Source: Winogradskyella forsetii
Lineage (GTDB): Bacteria > Bacteroidota > Bacteroidia > Flavobacteriales > Flavobacteriaceae
Assembly: GCF_013394595.1 (NCBI RefSeq)
Contig: NZ_CP053348.1
Span: 3,126,001-3,190,000, forward strand
Length of the DNA stretch: 64,000 bases
Direction of reading: 5' to 3'
Of this stretch, positions 46,125-53,784 are shown piece by piece (position 1 is the stretch's first letter; each line of letters starts with the position of its first letter). The position numbers and the translations under genes are program-made. A model generated the notes under the pieces. It made no database searches, had not been told where the DNA came from, and saw nothing but the letters and a program-made list of their open reading frames with translations.

Positions 46125-46198
46125 TGACCTCGACAGGATTCAAACCTGTAACCTCTTGAGCCGTAATCAAGTGCGCTATTCAGTTGCGCCACGAGGCC
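46125..46198 (-). tRNA. tRNA-Arg (anticodon ACG)
   Basis: Read on the minus strand from 46198, all elements are present: acceptor GGCCTCG pairs with CGAGGTC (one G-T), D stem GCGC/GCGC, anticodon stem CTTGA/TCAAG with loop TTACGGC, so the anticodon is ACG, and T arm ACAGG-TTTGAAT-CCTGT. The discriminator is A and CCA is not encoded. It decodes CGN Arg codons. Its 5' third is overlapped by the end of a GIY-YIG gene, and a broken copy of the same 5' part lies 250 bases upstream. Confidence 0.95.
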
Positions 46199-46433
46199 TA
46201 ATATTTTGTTTTCTCCACCTTCTTCCTGCTGCCGATTTCAAGTATTTTTCTCTTGTCCTAGCTTCAAGTCGTGTTTCAAAAACTTCTTCATGAACTCTTA
46301 CCCAAGGAACAAAAGCTTTAGTTGACTTTGTCTTTCCTTGATTATGTTCAATCAATCTTTCTTCAAGGCGATCTGTCATACCGACATAATTCCTGTCAAA
46401 ATTAACACTATAAAGAACATACACATAAAACAT
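46176..46433 (-). CDS. Small GIY-YIG nuclease-family protein overlapping tRNA-Arg
   Basis: An 85-residue single-domain protein. The GIY-YIG core is YVYVLYSVNFDRNYVGMTD, with Y-V-G replacing the second YIG, then ERLIEHNQGKTKSTKAF and the conserved Glu in TREKYLKSAAGRRW. The last eight codons (IRPRGATE and stop) are tRNA sequence: the reading frame runs 23 bases into the tRNA-Arg gene. Family members cut DNA, some as homing or mobile-element nucleases. Its position between the tRNA and a displaced copy of the tRNA's 5' half suggests a mobile cassette that targeted this gene. Confidence 0.85.
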   Translation of the reverse strand: MFYVYVLYSVNFDRNYVGMTDRLEERLIEHNQGKTKSTKAFVPWVRVHEEVFETRLEARTREKYLKSAAGRRWRKQNIRPRGATE

Positions 46434-46452
46434 AGTGTCTCATTTTATGCGC

Positions 46453-46492
46453 CCTGCCCGAACGAATCGAACCCAAGTTCGGTTTGGGCGGG
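46453..46492 (+). repeat. Short repeat element, copy 1, in the tRNA fragment
   Basis: A 40-base element starting CCTGCCCGAACGA and ending GGCGGG. It splits the D-arm part of the tRNA-Arg fragment. It shares both ends with the next element, which has the opposite orientation. Confidence 0.7.
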
Positions 46493-46504
46493 TATTCAGT
46501 TGCG

Positions 46505-46531
46505 CCCGCCTGATACAATCATTCGGACAGG
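46505..46531 (-). repeat. Short repeat element, copy 2, in the tRNA fragment
   Basis: A 27-base element; on the minus strand it starts CCTGTCCGAATGA and ends GGCGGG. It differs from copy 1 by Y for C in the first part and by a shorter middle. It separates the acceptor part from the D-arm part of the tRNA fragment. Confidence 0.7.
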
Positions 46532-46626
46532 CCACGAGGCCTTTTTATTGGGATGCAAATATACTACATAAATTAAAAATCTACCAAACTATTTATTTCA
46601 AATTTCAAAATGATTATTTTTGGACC

Positions 46627-47262
46627 ATGATTTCTAAAGAAAACCTTGAGCAATTCAGTTATTTGTTTGATGAAACTATCATCGACGATATTTCTAATGT
46701 CGCACAATTAAAAACGTTCAAAAAAAACGATATCATTATAGATATTGGCCAAGAATTAACTCATATTCCATTACTTACAGAAGGTAACATCAAAGTGTTG
46801 CGAGAAGATAATGATGGCCATGAACTGTTATTGTATGTATTAGAAACTGGTGATACTTGTGCCATGTCCCTCACTTGTTGTATGGCTAAATCTGTTAGTA
46901 AAATTCGTGCTATTGCAGATGAAGATGCTAGCGTTATTATGATTCCTATTTCCTATATGACAAAGTGGTTTAATTCTAATGAAAGCTGGAGAAACTTCAT
47001 TCTACAAAGCTATCAAGTTCGTTTTGATGAAATGCTAGAAACCATCGACACGCTTGCTTTTATGAAAATGGACGAGCGTCTATTTAAATATCTTAGCGAT
47101 CAAGTAAAGTTATCTGCTTCAACCAACTTAGAAATAACTCATCAAGAAATTGCTGAAGACTTACACACCTCTAGAGTCGTAATTTCAAGACTTTTAAAAC
47201 AACTTGAAAAAGAGAACAAAATTGAACTCGGTAGAAATAAGATATCCGTTTTGGAGTTTTAG
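46627..47262 (+). CDS. Crp/Fnr family regulator, probable regulator of the sulfur module
   Basis: A 211-residue protein. The start at 46627 (MISKENLEQFSYLF) is chosen because an upstream frame from 46435 would run through the tRNA fragment. N-terminal barrel at about 20-120 (FKKNDIIIDIGQELTHIPLLTEGNIKVL) with three Cys in DTCAMSLTCCMAKS, and a winged helix at about 150-205 (ITHQEIAEDLHTSRVVISRLLKQLE). Crp/Fnr proteins with Cys at this place occur next to YeeE/TauE/MBL genes in Bacteroidota and may sense sulfide or persulfide through them; this is inference. A shared palindrome overlaps its stop codon and recurs before the MBL-rhodanese gene. Confidence 0.92.
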   Translation: MISKENLEQFSYLFDETIIDDISNVAQLKTFKKNDIIIDIGQELTHIPLLTEGNIKVLREDNDGHELLLYVLETGDTCAMSLTCCMAKSVSKIRAIADEDASVIMIPISYMTKWFNSNESWRNFILQSYQVRFDEMLETIDTLAFMKMDERLFKYLSDQVKLSASTNLEITHQEIAEDLHTSRVVISRLLKQLEKENKIELGRNKISVLEF

Positions 47263-47275
47263 TAACTTTTGTCAC
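47262..47275. promoter_or_regulatory. Crp/Fnr-type operator upstream of the YeeE operon
   Basis: GTAAC-TTTT-GTCAC, two GTnAC half-sites separated by four bases. Twenty-one bases lie between it and the -7 box at 47297. The same arrangement occurs at 49145-49158. Confidence 0.65.
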
Positions 47276-47296
47276 ACAGTCTAAATTTCAGAAGTC

Positions 47297-47304
47297 TATT
47301 TTTG
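47297..47304 (+). promoter_or_regulatory. -7 promoter box of the YeeE operon
   Basis: TATTTTTG matches the Bacteroidota consensus TAnnTTTG exactly. The start codon is 16 bases downstream. Confidence 0.65.
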
Positions 47305-47319
47305 CATCAAATTAAAATT

Positions 47320-47877
47320 ATGGAATACATTTTACAACCTTGGCCTTGGTATGTTTCAGGACCATTAATAGCGTTAGTCATGTTTCTACTGCTCTATTCT
47401 GGTAGAACCTTCGGCATGTCATCTAATCTAAGAACATTGTGTGCCATTGGAGGCGCAGGAAAAAAAGCGGAGTTCTTTAATTTCGATTGGAAAAGTCAAC
47501 GCTGGAACCTCATCGTTGTTCTTGGTGCCATTTTCGGTGGATTTATTGCGCATTATTTATTGTCAAACCCTATCAATATAGACCTCAGTGAGGCTACAAT
47601 TAAAGATTTGAACGCGCTTGGTTTTAAAAATGTTGGACAAAGTTTATTACCAGCAGAGCTCTATAGTTGGGATGCGGTCTTTAGCTTAAAGGGTATTCTG
47701 ATACTCGTTATTGGCGGGTTCCTTGTTGGATTCGGCACACGTTACGCTGGCGGCTGTACATCCGGACATGCCATTACAGGACTTAGCAGTTTGCAATTAC
47801 CGTCACTTATTGCTGTCATTGGTTTTTTCTTAGGCGGTTTAATTATGATTCATTTAATTTTTCCAATACTATTTTGA
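47320..47877 (+). CDS. YeeE/YedE family sulfur-compound transporter, first half
   Basis: A 185-residue membrane protein from ATG at 47320; an in-frame start at 47269 would place the promoter inside the gene. About five helices. Conserved YeeE/YedE features are [19 protein letters not shown] and [11 protein letters not shown], where the Cys is thought to relay the sulfur compound through the channel; TsuA, a family member, imports thiosulfate. It is followed after 2 bases by the second half-size protein, and the pair corresponds to a full-length YeeE/TsuA. Confidence 0.9.
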   Translation: MEYILQPWPWYVSGPLIALVMFLLLYSGRTFGMSSNLRTLCAIGGAGKKAEFFNFDWKSQRWNLIVVLGAIFGGFIAHYLLSNPINIDLSEATIKDLNALGFKNVGQSLLPAELYSWDAVFSLKGILILVIGGFLVGFGTRYAGGCTSGHAITGLSSLQLPSLIAVIGFFLGGLIMIHLIFPILF

Positions 47878-47879
47878 AT

Positions 47880-48296
47880 ATGGGTAAGTTTATCAAGTTT
47901 TTTGTTGTGGGCATTTTATTCGGAATTGTTTTAGTAAAGTCTGAAGCCGTTTCATGGTATCGTATTTTTGAAATGTTTAAATTTCAATCCTTCCACATGT
48001 ACGGAATTATTGGAACTGCCGTCGGTACAGGAATCATTTTACTTTTAATAGCTAAATTCAAGAATGTAAAAACCATAGAAGGTTCATTTTTGAGGGTGCC
48101 ATTAAAAGATCGAGGATTTACGAGATATATCATTGGAGGAACCATATTCGGTCTAGGTTGGGCCTTAAGTGGTGCTTGTCCAGGACCTATGTACATCTTA
48201 ATTGGTACTGGCGCCTTTTCGGTCCTAATTTTGATAGCAGCTGCCTTATTGGGCACTTACGCTTATGGCCTTTTAAAAGATAAACTACCTCACTAA
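47880..48296 (+). CDS. YeeE/YedE family sulfur-compound transporter, second half
   Basis: A 138-residue membrane protein (DUF6691/YeeE half type) from ATG at 47880; a TTG at 47874 is in frame but would overlap the upstream stop. Four helices. GLGWALSGACPGPMYILIGTG carries the conserved Cys. The pair (this and the preceding gene) likely forms one transporter for a sulfur compound such as thiosulfate. Its stop is directly followed by the TauE/SafE start, so the three are co-translated. Confidence 0.9.
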   Translation: MGKFIKFFVVGILFGIVLVKSEAVSWYRIFEMFKFQSFHMYGIIGTAVGTGIILLLIAKFKNVKTIEGSFLRVPLKDRGFTRYIIGGTIFGLGWALSGACPGPMYILIGTGAFSVLILIAAALLGTYAYGLLKDKLPH

Positions 48297-49097
48297 ATGG
48301 CACTCATTGAAATATTAGGTTATGTTGGCGCATTAGTGGTTGGACTCGTACTAGGTCTAATTGGTGGAGGCGGTTCTATTTTAACCGTACCGATTATGGT
48401 GTATCTTATTGGTTTAAACCCGATTGTTGCGACGGCCTATTCGTTGTTCGTTGTTGGTACTACTTCTGTTTTTGGAGCATTTCAAAATTATAAAAAAGGA
48501 TTGGTGGACGTAAAAACAGCCATTGTGTTTGCCGTGCCAGCTTTTATAGTAGTCTATCTTACAAGACGGTATTTTGTGCCCATAATTCCAGATGTGATTT
48601 TTAGCATTGATGATTTTGAAGTGACAAACAACATCTTTATTATGATCTTTTTTGCCCTTGTTATGCTTTTGGCGAGCTATTCAATGATTAAGGGCAGAAA
48701 AACCATAGTACCAAAGGAAGAACAGAACTTAGTATACAATTATCCCTTAATTGCATTTCAGGCCACAGTTATCGGTGTTTTCTCAGGAATTGTAGGCGCT
48801 GGTGGTGGATTTTTAATCATTCCGACTTTAGTGCTTTTAGGAAAACTACCAATGAAAAAAGCGATAGGCACTTCATTATTTGTCATCGCTGTAAATTCAT
48901 TGTTTGGTTTTCTTGGCGATTTATCCAATATCGATATTAATTGGACCTTTCTTTTAACATTCACTTTTATTTCGATTATAGGTATACTGATCGGATCCCA
49001 TTTCTCAAAATTTATCAGTGGACGAAGACTTAAAAAAGGCTTTGGTTATTTTACCATTATCATGGCTATTTACATTGTATATCGAGAACTTTTCTGA
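48297..49097 (+). CDS. TauE/SafE family sulfite exporter-like protein
   Basis: A 266-residue membrane protein with about eight helices in two pseudo-repeats. Each repeat begins with the family motif: GLVLGLIGGGGSILTVPIM and GIVGAGGGFLIIPTLVL. TauE/SafE proteins move sulfite, sulfoacetate or related anions. Third gene of the YeeE operon. With the MBL-rhodanese protein next to it, export of sulfite formed from persulfide oxidation is a reasonable inference. Confidence 0.93.
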   Translation: MALIEILGYVGALVVGLVLGLIGGGGSILTVPIMVYLIGLNPIVATAYSLFVVGTTSVFGAFQNYKKGLVDVKTAIVFAVPAFIVVYLTRRYFVPIIPDVIFSIDDFEVTNNIFIMIFFALVMLLASYSMIKGRKTIVPKEEQNLVYNYPLIAFQATVIGVFSGIVGAGGGFLIIPTLVLLGKLPMKKAIGTSLFVIAVNSLFGFLGDLSNIDINWTFLLTFTFISIIGILIGSHFSKFISGRRLKKGFGYFTIIMAIYIVYRELF

Positions 49098-49144
49098 GGT
49101 ACTTGATTTAACCTAAAAACTAGCTTAGACAATTGAAATACTTT

Positions 49145-49158
49145 GTGACAATTGTAAC
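49145..49158. promoter_or_regulatory. Crp/Fnr-type operator upstream of the MBL-rhodanese gene
   Basis: GTGAC-AATT-GTAAC, again GTnAC half-sites separated by four bases. Twenty-two bases lie between it and the -7 box at 49181. Same type and spacing as at 47262-47275. Confidence 0.65.
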
Positions 49159-49180
49159 ACAACACAAATTTGAAGTTTAT

Positions 49181-49188
49181 TAACTTTG
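49181..49188 (+). promoter_or_regulatory. -7 promoter box of the MBL-rhodanese gene
   Basis: TAACTTTG matches TAnnTTTG exactly. The start codon is 21 bases downstream. Confidence 0.65.
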
Positions 49189-49208
49189 TAATGCATTAAA
49201 TAAAACAT

Positions 49209-50615
49209 ATGAAAATAGAACAATTATATACAGGCTGTTTAGCACAAGGTGCTTACTATATTGAATCTGAAGGTGAAGTTGCTATAATTGATCCGCTCAG
49301 GGAAATTCAACAATACATAGATAAAGCGCAATCCAGTAACGCAAAAATCAAATATATCTTAGAAACCCATTTTCATGCTGATTTTGTTTCAGGACATGTG
49401 GATTTAGCTAAGGAAACTGGTGCGACCATCGTTTTTGGACCAGGCGCATCTACTGAGTATGATATCCATTCTGCTGAAGATGGTGAGGAATTAAAACTAG
49501 GAAATATCACCCTAAAAGTTTTGCACACACCAGGACACACCTTAGAATCGGTTACCTATTTATTAATTGACGAAAACGGAAAAGACCATGCCATTTTTTC
49601 TGGTGACACATTATTTTTGGGTGATGTTGGCAGACCTGATTTAGCAATCAAATCTGATTTAACGAAAGAAGATTTAGCAGCTATGCTATTCGATTCCCTT
49701 CGAAATAAAATCATGCCTTTGGCAGACGATGTTATTGTTTACCCTGCCCATGGTGCTGGTTCGGCTTGTGGAAAAAATCTAAGTAAGGAAACCGTCGGTG
49801 TTTTGGGCGAACAGAAAAAAACCAATTACGCCTTACGAGCAAACATGACCAAAGCCGAATTTGTAAAAGAAGTTTTGGATGGCATTGCGGCACCACCACA
49901 GTATTTTCAAAAAAATGCGATGATGAACAAAATGGGCTATGATAATTTTGATACCGTTTTAAAAACGGGTAATGTTGCCCTTAACCCAGAAGCGTTTGAA
50001 GCGATGGCAAATCATGAATCTGCTTTGGTTTTAGACGTAAGACCTCAATCTGATTTTATAAAAGCCCATATTCCAAATTCAATATTTATTGGCTTGAATG
50101 GTTCTTTTGCGCCATGGGTCGGTGCTTTGATTACGGATATAAAGCAACCTATTATTTTAGTCGTTCCTGAAGGCAAATCTGAAGAAGCCGTTACCAGATT
50201 ATCCCGTGTTGGTTACGACAATACCCTAGGCTATCTTGAAGGTGGAATTGAGGCTTGGAAAAAAGCAGGAAAAGACATTGAAACCTTGGAATCTATTTCC
50301 GCTGAAGAATTTGCGGAAAGAGCAAAAGCTGAAAATCTTAATGTTTTAGATGTACGCAAAGATGGTGAGTATCAATCGATGCATTTAGAAGATGCGCAAC
50401 ATTTTTCTTTGGATTTTATCAATGAAAACATGAATGACATAGATAAAGATAAAACCTACTATGTGCACTGTGCTGGTGGTTACCGTTCAGTAATTGCAGA
50501 ATCCATATTGAAAGCCAGAGGGTTTGATAAGTTAGTTGATATTGCTGGTGGTTTTGGCGCCATTAAAGAAACAGATTTGAAGACTACAGATTTTGTTTGT
50601 CCTTCAACCTTATAG
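49209..50615 (+). CDS. MBL-fold persulfide dioxygenase-like protein with two rhodanese domains
   Basis: A 468-residue cytoplasmic protein. The N-terminal MBL domain (1 to about 235) carries THFHADFVSGH, HTPGHT, SGDTLF and YPAHG, the ETHE1/Blh pattern in which one iron or zinc is bound; Phe replaces the last His of HxHxDH, as is usual in this subgroup. Two rhodanese domains follow. The first (about 270-350) has no active-site Cys, while the second (about 368-465) has YYVHCAGGYRS with the catalytic Cys. The protein probably oxidises glutathione or protein persulfide to sulfite, with the rhodanese transferring sulfane sulfur. It ends the sulfur module. Confidence 0.93.
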   Translation: MKIEQLYTGCLAQGAYYIESEGEVAIIDPLREIQQYIDKAQSSNAKIKYILETHFHADFVSGHVDLAKETGATIVFGPGASTEYDIHSAEDGEELKLGNITLKVLHTPGHTLESVTYLLIDENGKDHAIFSGDTLFLGDVGRPDLAIKSDLTKEDLAAMLFDSLRNKIMPLADDVIVYPAHGAGSACGKNLSKETVGVLGEQKKTNYALRANMTKAEFVKEVLDGIAAPPQYFQKNAMMNKMGYDNFDTVLKTGNVALNPEAFEAMANHESALVLDVRPQSDFIKAHIPNSIFIGLNGSFAPWVGALITDIKQPIILVVPEGKSEEAVTRLSRVGYDNTLGYLEGGIEAWKKAGKDIETLESISAEEFAERAKAENLNVLDVRKDGEYQSMHLEDAQHFSLDFINENMNDIDKDKTYYVHCAGGYRSVIAESILKARGFDKLVDIAGGFGAIKETDLKTTDFVCPSTL

Positions 50616-50633
50616 AAGAAATAACCTTGAACC

Positions 50634-50661
50634 AAAAAATCCCGCTAAACGCGGGATTTTT
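50634..50661. terminator. Bidirectional terminator between MBL-rhodanese and ClpS genes
   Basis: AAAAAATCCCGC and GCGGGATTTTTT pair around TAAAC, with A and T runs on both sides, so it can serve both convergent genes. Confidence 0.92.
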
Positions 50662-50934
50662 TTATACTATTTCAGCACTTAGTCCAGCTTGCAAAAGCTT
50701 GGAACAACGCGGTTCTAAATCGTCGTAAGAGCCTGTTTTAACTGTACATTTACCTTTATAATGTACTAATAATGCACATTGCTCAGCTTGTTCTGGCATG
50801 TGATCACAAGCGTATATTAAGGTGTCAATAACATGATCGAACGTATTGACCTCATCATTAAATAATACAATTTCGTTTTCTTTTAATACTTCTTCTTTTA
50901 AGAGAAGTTCTTCTGAATGTTTTTCTTTTGTCAT
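50662..50934 (-). CDS. clpS: Clp protease adaptor ClpS
   Basis: A 90-residue protein that delivers N-end-rule substrates to ClpAP or ClpCP. The core is IVLFNDEVNTFDHVIDTLIYACDH, with the Asn-Asp pair of the substrate-binding pocket, and HYKGKCTVKTGSYDDLEPRC. The start at 50934 (MTKEKHSEE) is preferred over 50976, because the 14 extra codons come from a palindromic repeat element and have no family counterpart. It stands 60 bases downstream of prmA on the same strand. Confidence 0.93.
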   Translation of the reverse strand: MTKEKHSEELLLKEEVLKENEIVLFNDEVNTFDHVIDTLIYACDHMPEQAEQCALLVHYKGKCTVKTGSYDDLEPRCSKLLQAGLSAEIV

Positions 50935-50937
50935 CCC

Positions 50938-50971
50938 CTTTGTCCTTCGGACGTTTCCACTAAGGGAAAAC
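50938..50971. repeat. Short palindromic repeat upstream of clpS
   Basis: GTCCTTCGGAC (a perfect hairpin) followed by GTTTCCACTAAGGGAAAAC, which folds on itself as well. It lies just before the preferred clpS start and looks like another dispersed repeat element. Confidence 0.55.
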
Positions 50972-50994
50972 GCCATGGTTAAACTTTAGTTATA

Positions 50995-51831
50995 CTAATT
51001 TATAAATTTTAACGATACCCACTGCCCTTTTTGTATAGTTTCAGTCAATTTTAACATCTGTTTATTACATTCGGCTTCAATAATTGGAATGTCTTCTTTG
51101 TAAAAACCGCTTAAAAAGAGTGTCCCGTTTTTATTCATGCATTTGGCGTAAGTTGCAATGTCTTGAAGCAAAATATTGCGATTAATGTTAGCAATAATAC
51201 TATCGTAAGTTTTGCCTTCCAGTAATTTCACATCGCCTTCGTAAACCGAAATAAGGTTACAATTATTTCGCTCCACGTTCTCTAAACTATTCAAATAACA
51301 CCAATTATCAATGTCGATAGCATCGAGCTTTGTGGCGCCAACCTTCTCAGCTAAAATTGCCAGAACTCCAGTACCACAACCCATATCCAATACTGATTTA
51401 TCTTTAAAATCATTTTTCAGAATATGTTGAATCATCATGTGTGTGGTTTCATGATGGCCTGTACCGAAACTCATTTTTGGTTCTATGATTATATCATATT
51501 TCGTATCTGGTTTTTCATGAAAAGGTGCACGTACAGAAACTAAATTATCCACAATGATCGGATTGAAGTTTTTTTCCCATTCTTCGTTCCAGTTCGTTTG
51601 TTCTATTTCTTCAAAAGTATAGGTGATTTCGAATTCTTCGGAATTTAAAATCTGAATATCGCTTAAGATATCTTCGTTCCATTCTTCTTTTTGAATGTAT
51701 GCTGTTACACCCTCTTCGGTTTCCACAAAACTTTCAAAACCTGCATAGCCGAGTTCCGCAATTAGGATTTCGGTAGCTGGCTGTAATGGATTCACGTTAA
51801 AATCGTAACCTAAATAAATTGGATTTTTCAT
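50995..51831 (-). CDS. prmA: Ribosomal protein L11 methyltransferase PrmA
   Basis: A 278-residue SAM-dependent methyltransferase of the PrmA family. The N-terminal domain that binds L11 spans about 1-110 with WNEEWEKNFNPI, then MSFGTGHHETTHMMI and SVLDMGCGTGVLAILAEKVGA (motif I, about 144-164) and the substrate motif ANINRNILL, which replaces the canonical NPPY-like loop as usual for PrmA. It trimethylates Lys and the N-terminus of L11. Likely an operon with clpS. Confidence 0.95.
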   Translation of the reverse strand: MKNPIYLGYDFNVNPLQPATEILIAELGYAGFESFVETEEGVTAYIQKEEWNEDILSDIQILNSEEFEITYTFEEIEQTNWNEEWEKNFNPIIVDNLVSVRAPFHEKPDTKYDIIIEPKMSFGTGHHETTHMMIQHILKNDFKDKSVLDMGCGTGVLAILAEKVGATKLDAIDIDNWCYLNSLENVERNNCNLISVYEGDVKLLEGKTYDSIIANINRNILLQDIATYAKCMNKNGTLFLSGFYKEDIPIIEAECNKQMLKLTETIQKGQWVSLKFIN

Positions 51832-51872
51832 ATGACGACAAAGATAATCTATCTTAGTTTATAAAATAAAAA

Positions 51873-51908
51873 AAGGCATCAATCAATAGTTAAATTGAAA
51901 GATGCCTT
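51873..51908 (-). terminator. Terminator of the surface-protein operon
   Basis: AAGGCATC and GATGCCTT form an eight-base stem. Read on the minus strand, a T-run follows, 35 bases after the stop of the S74 gene. Confidence 0.85.
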
Positions 51909-51942
51909 GCTTTAGATCCCTACATCTAAAGTTTCTTTGCCA

Positions 51943-53766
51943 TTAATCAGTTATGACTTCTTCTAAAATGGATTTAATTTTATCAATTTCTTTTTGTTGC
52001 CACTGCAATTGCTGTTTAAGTTCTTTAATTTCTGCTTGCTGTTCCTGAATGGCCTTTATTGCCAAAACTCCAAATCCGCTATAATCCATAGTATAATTTG
52101 GTGATTCTTCGTTGGGTGGATTAACCAGATGCGGAAAAACAACTTCAACATCTTGAGCAATGAGTCCTACATATTTTTTAGAATCTTTTTGAAATATGAA
52201 ATTATAATCCACCACCTGAAGCGTTTGAATTTTTTCTAAAACTGAAGCCACACTTGAAATGTTGGTTTTTTGGTTTTTATCAGAAATAGCCGTGTAAACT
52301 CCTGAAACGTCATCAAAGTTTCCAACGTTTACATTATTGTACATAAGAGCTAAGGTATTTGTATTCCACTGTACATAAAATCGCCAATTATCCGTATCTA
52401 CTTGGTTAGACAATTTTAGCCCTTCGATACCTGACCCTGTAGGATGATTGATTTCCAATGCGCATGTAGGAAATTCGGTTTGGACGCCAACGCTTCCATT
52501 AAGTACATTAAGATTACCGTTATTTCTAAATTGAATTAGTGGATTACCGCCAAGACCATTAATTACCATTCTATTTTCCCCAGCTAAACCAACACCATTA
52601 TATTCTATGCTCATCCCTTCAGCTAAACCCATATTGGCAGTTTCTGAAAATTGTAAAACGGGACGATTAGACGTATTGGATGCTAAACCTGCAACAATAG
52701 TCTGAGTATCAGCAATGCCTTCTTCAACAATATGCAATCTAGTGACTGGGGCGATGGTGCCAATACCTAAGTTGGCATTAAAACCTAAAATATTGTTATC
52801 AAATTCCCCATAAATTAAGGCGTTATTGGCATCGGCATTTGAGTTTTCTATATAAAGCCTGTCACTTGCGGTTTCATTGAAGCCTGATTGATAGCCAATT
52901 GTAATGTTATTGTTCAGATCTGGCATTTGACTACCAGATTGAAATCCTATAGCAATATTACCGTAACCCGTTTCATTATTTTCCAAACTTTGACCTCCCA
53001 ATGCCAAATTTAGATTGCCAGAAATATTTGAATAAAGGCTAAAGCCACCCAAACCTATATTTCTAGAACCCGTAATATTTGAATACAAACTTGCTGCTCC
53101 AATTGCAGAATTATAATCACCTGTAGTATTAGTATAAAGAGATTGAGCACCATAGGCTGTATTTGCATTACCCTCAGTATTATTAAGCATAGATTCAATA
53201 CCAGTAGCGGCATTATAATTTCCACTTGTATTGCTGTATAATGATGATACTCCGTTTGCAGTATTATAAGAACCTATTGTATTACTATACATAGATGCAG
53301 CTCCTATTGCTGTATTATATTCTCCCGACGTATTACTCACCATACTCCAATATCCAACACCTACATTAAAGTTGATTGATGCATCATCATTTAAACCAGC
53401 ATCGACCCCTAAAAATAAAGATGACCCATCATTATCGCTTTTTCCATCCACCAAATCATTGATACGCTTCGCTCCAGTAGCGTTTATCCAGCTTGTTCCA
53501 GAAATATCCCAATAATAAAATCCTTTAGTAGGTGTTCCGTTTCCCGTAGCATAGACAAGCATACCATCTTGCAAAGCGGTTGGGTTAGTGGTAGGAAATT
53601 CGTCAACTTTGGGAATTAAAATACCATCCGTATTATTTGGAGTTGCTTGATTGGAGGAGCTGATATCCAAAGTTGCGTTCGGACTAGTATTACCAATACC
53701 TACTTGGGATATCACAGATTGTGTGCATAGAACAATTAGCACAATAATAATTTTATAATTTTTCAT
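51943..53766 (-). CDS. Tail-fibre-like surface protein with S74 self-cleaving chaperone domain
   Basis: A 607-residue exported protein (signal peptide about 1-20, SVISQ). Residues 120-300 hold about a dozen short head repeats of the YadA/collagen-adhesin type (SGEYNTAIGAASMYSN, SGNYNAATGIESMLNN). The C-terminus is a Peptidase_S74 domain: SDKNQKTNI with the self-cleaving Ser at 495, DYNFIFQKDSKKYVGLIAQDV and a terminal coiled coil (KELKQQLQWQQKEIDKIKSIL). In phage tail fibres this domain chaperones trimer folding and then cuts itself off. The protein therefore should be a trimeric fibre on the cell. No T9SS tail is visible. It follows the FG-GAP gene by 18 bases. Confidence 0.85.
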   Translation of the reverse strand: MKNYKIIIVLIVLCTQSVISQVGIGNTSPNATLDISSSNQATPNNTDGILIPKVDEFPTTNPTALQDGMLVYATGNGTPTKGFYYWDISGTSWINATGAKRINDLVDGKSDNDGSSLFLGVDAGLNDDASINFNVGVGYWSMVSNTSGEYNTAIGAASMYSNTIGSYNTANGVSSLYSNTSGNYNAATGIESMLNNTEGNANTAYGAQSLYTNTTGDYNSAIGAASLYSNITGSRNIGLGGFSLYSNISGNLNLALGGQSLENNETGYGNIAIGFQSGSQMPDLNNNITIGYQSGFNETASDRLYIENSNADANNALIYGEFDNNILGFNANLGIGTIAPVTRLHIVEEGIADTQTIVAGLASNTSNRPVLQFSETANMGLAEGMSIEYNGVGLAGENRMVINGLGGNPLIQFRNNGNLNVLNGSVGVQTEFPTCALEINHPTGSGIEGLKLSNQVDTDNWRFYVQWNTNTLALMYNNVNVGNFDDVSGVYTAISDKNQKTNISSVASVLEKIQTLQVVDYNFIFQKDSKKYVGLIAQDVEVVFPHLVNPPNEESPNYTMDYSGFGVLAIKAIQEQQAEIKELKQQLQWQQKEIDKIKSILEEVITD

Positions 53767-53784
53767 GATAAGTTTAGCTTTATA

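Larger units (their letters stand above)
46449..46542 (-). pseudogene. Broken duplicate of the tRNA-Arg 5' half
   Basis: The pieces TGCGC (46449-46453), TATTCAGTTGCGC (46493-46505) and CCACGAGGCCT (46532-46542) match 46172-46199 of the intact tRNA-Arg in the same order and orientation. Together they restore its first 28 bases or so (acceptor and D arm). Two palindromic repeat elements interrupt it. There is no anticodon or T arm, so it cannot make a tRNA. Confidence 0.8.

Noticed and set aside
43041..46198. Integrative island with tRNA-Arg as attachment site
   Set aside because: The stretch looks foreign, but there is no integrase in the window and I found no repeat of the tRNA 3' end on the far side. 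The only tRNA duplication is of the 5' half, on the other side.
46435..46626. Longer N-terminus for the Crp/Fnr protein
   Set aside because: The extension runs through repeat elements and the tRNA fragment, while the ATG at 46627 gives the usual family length.
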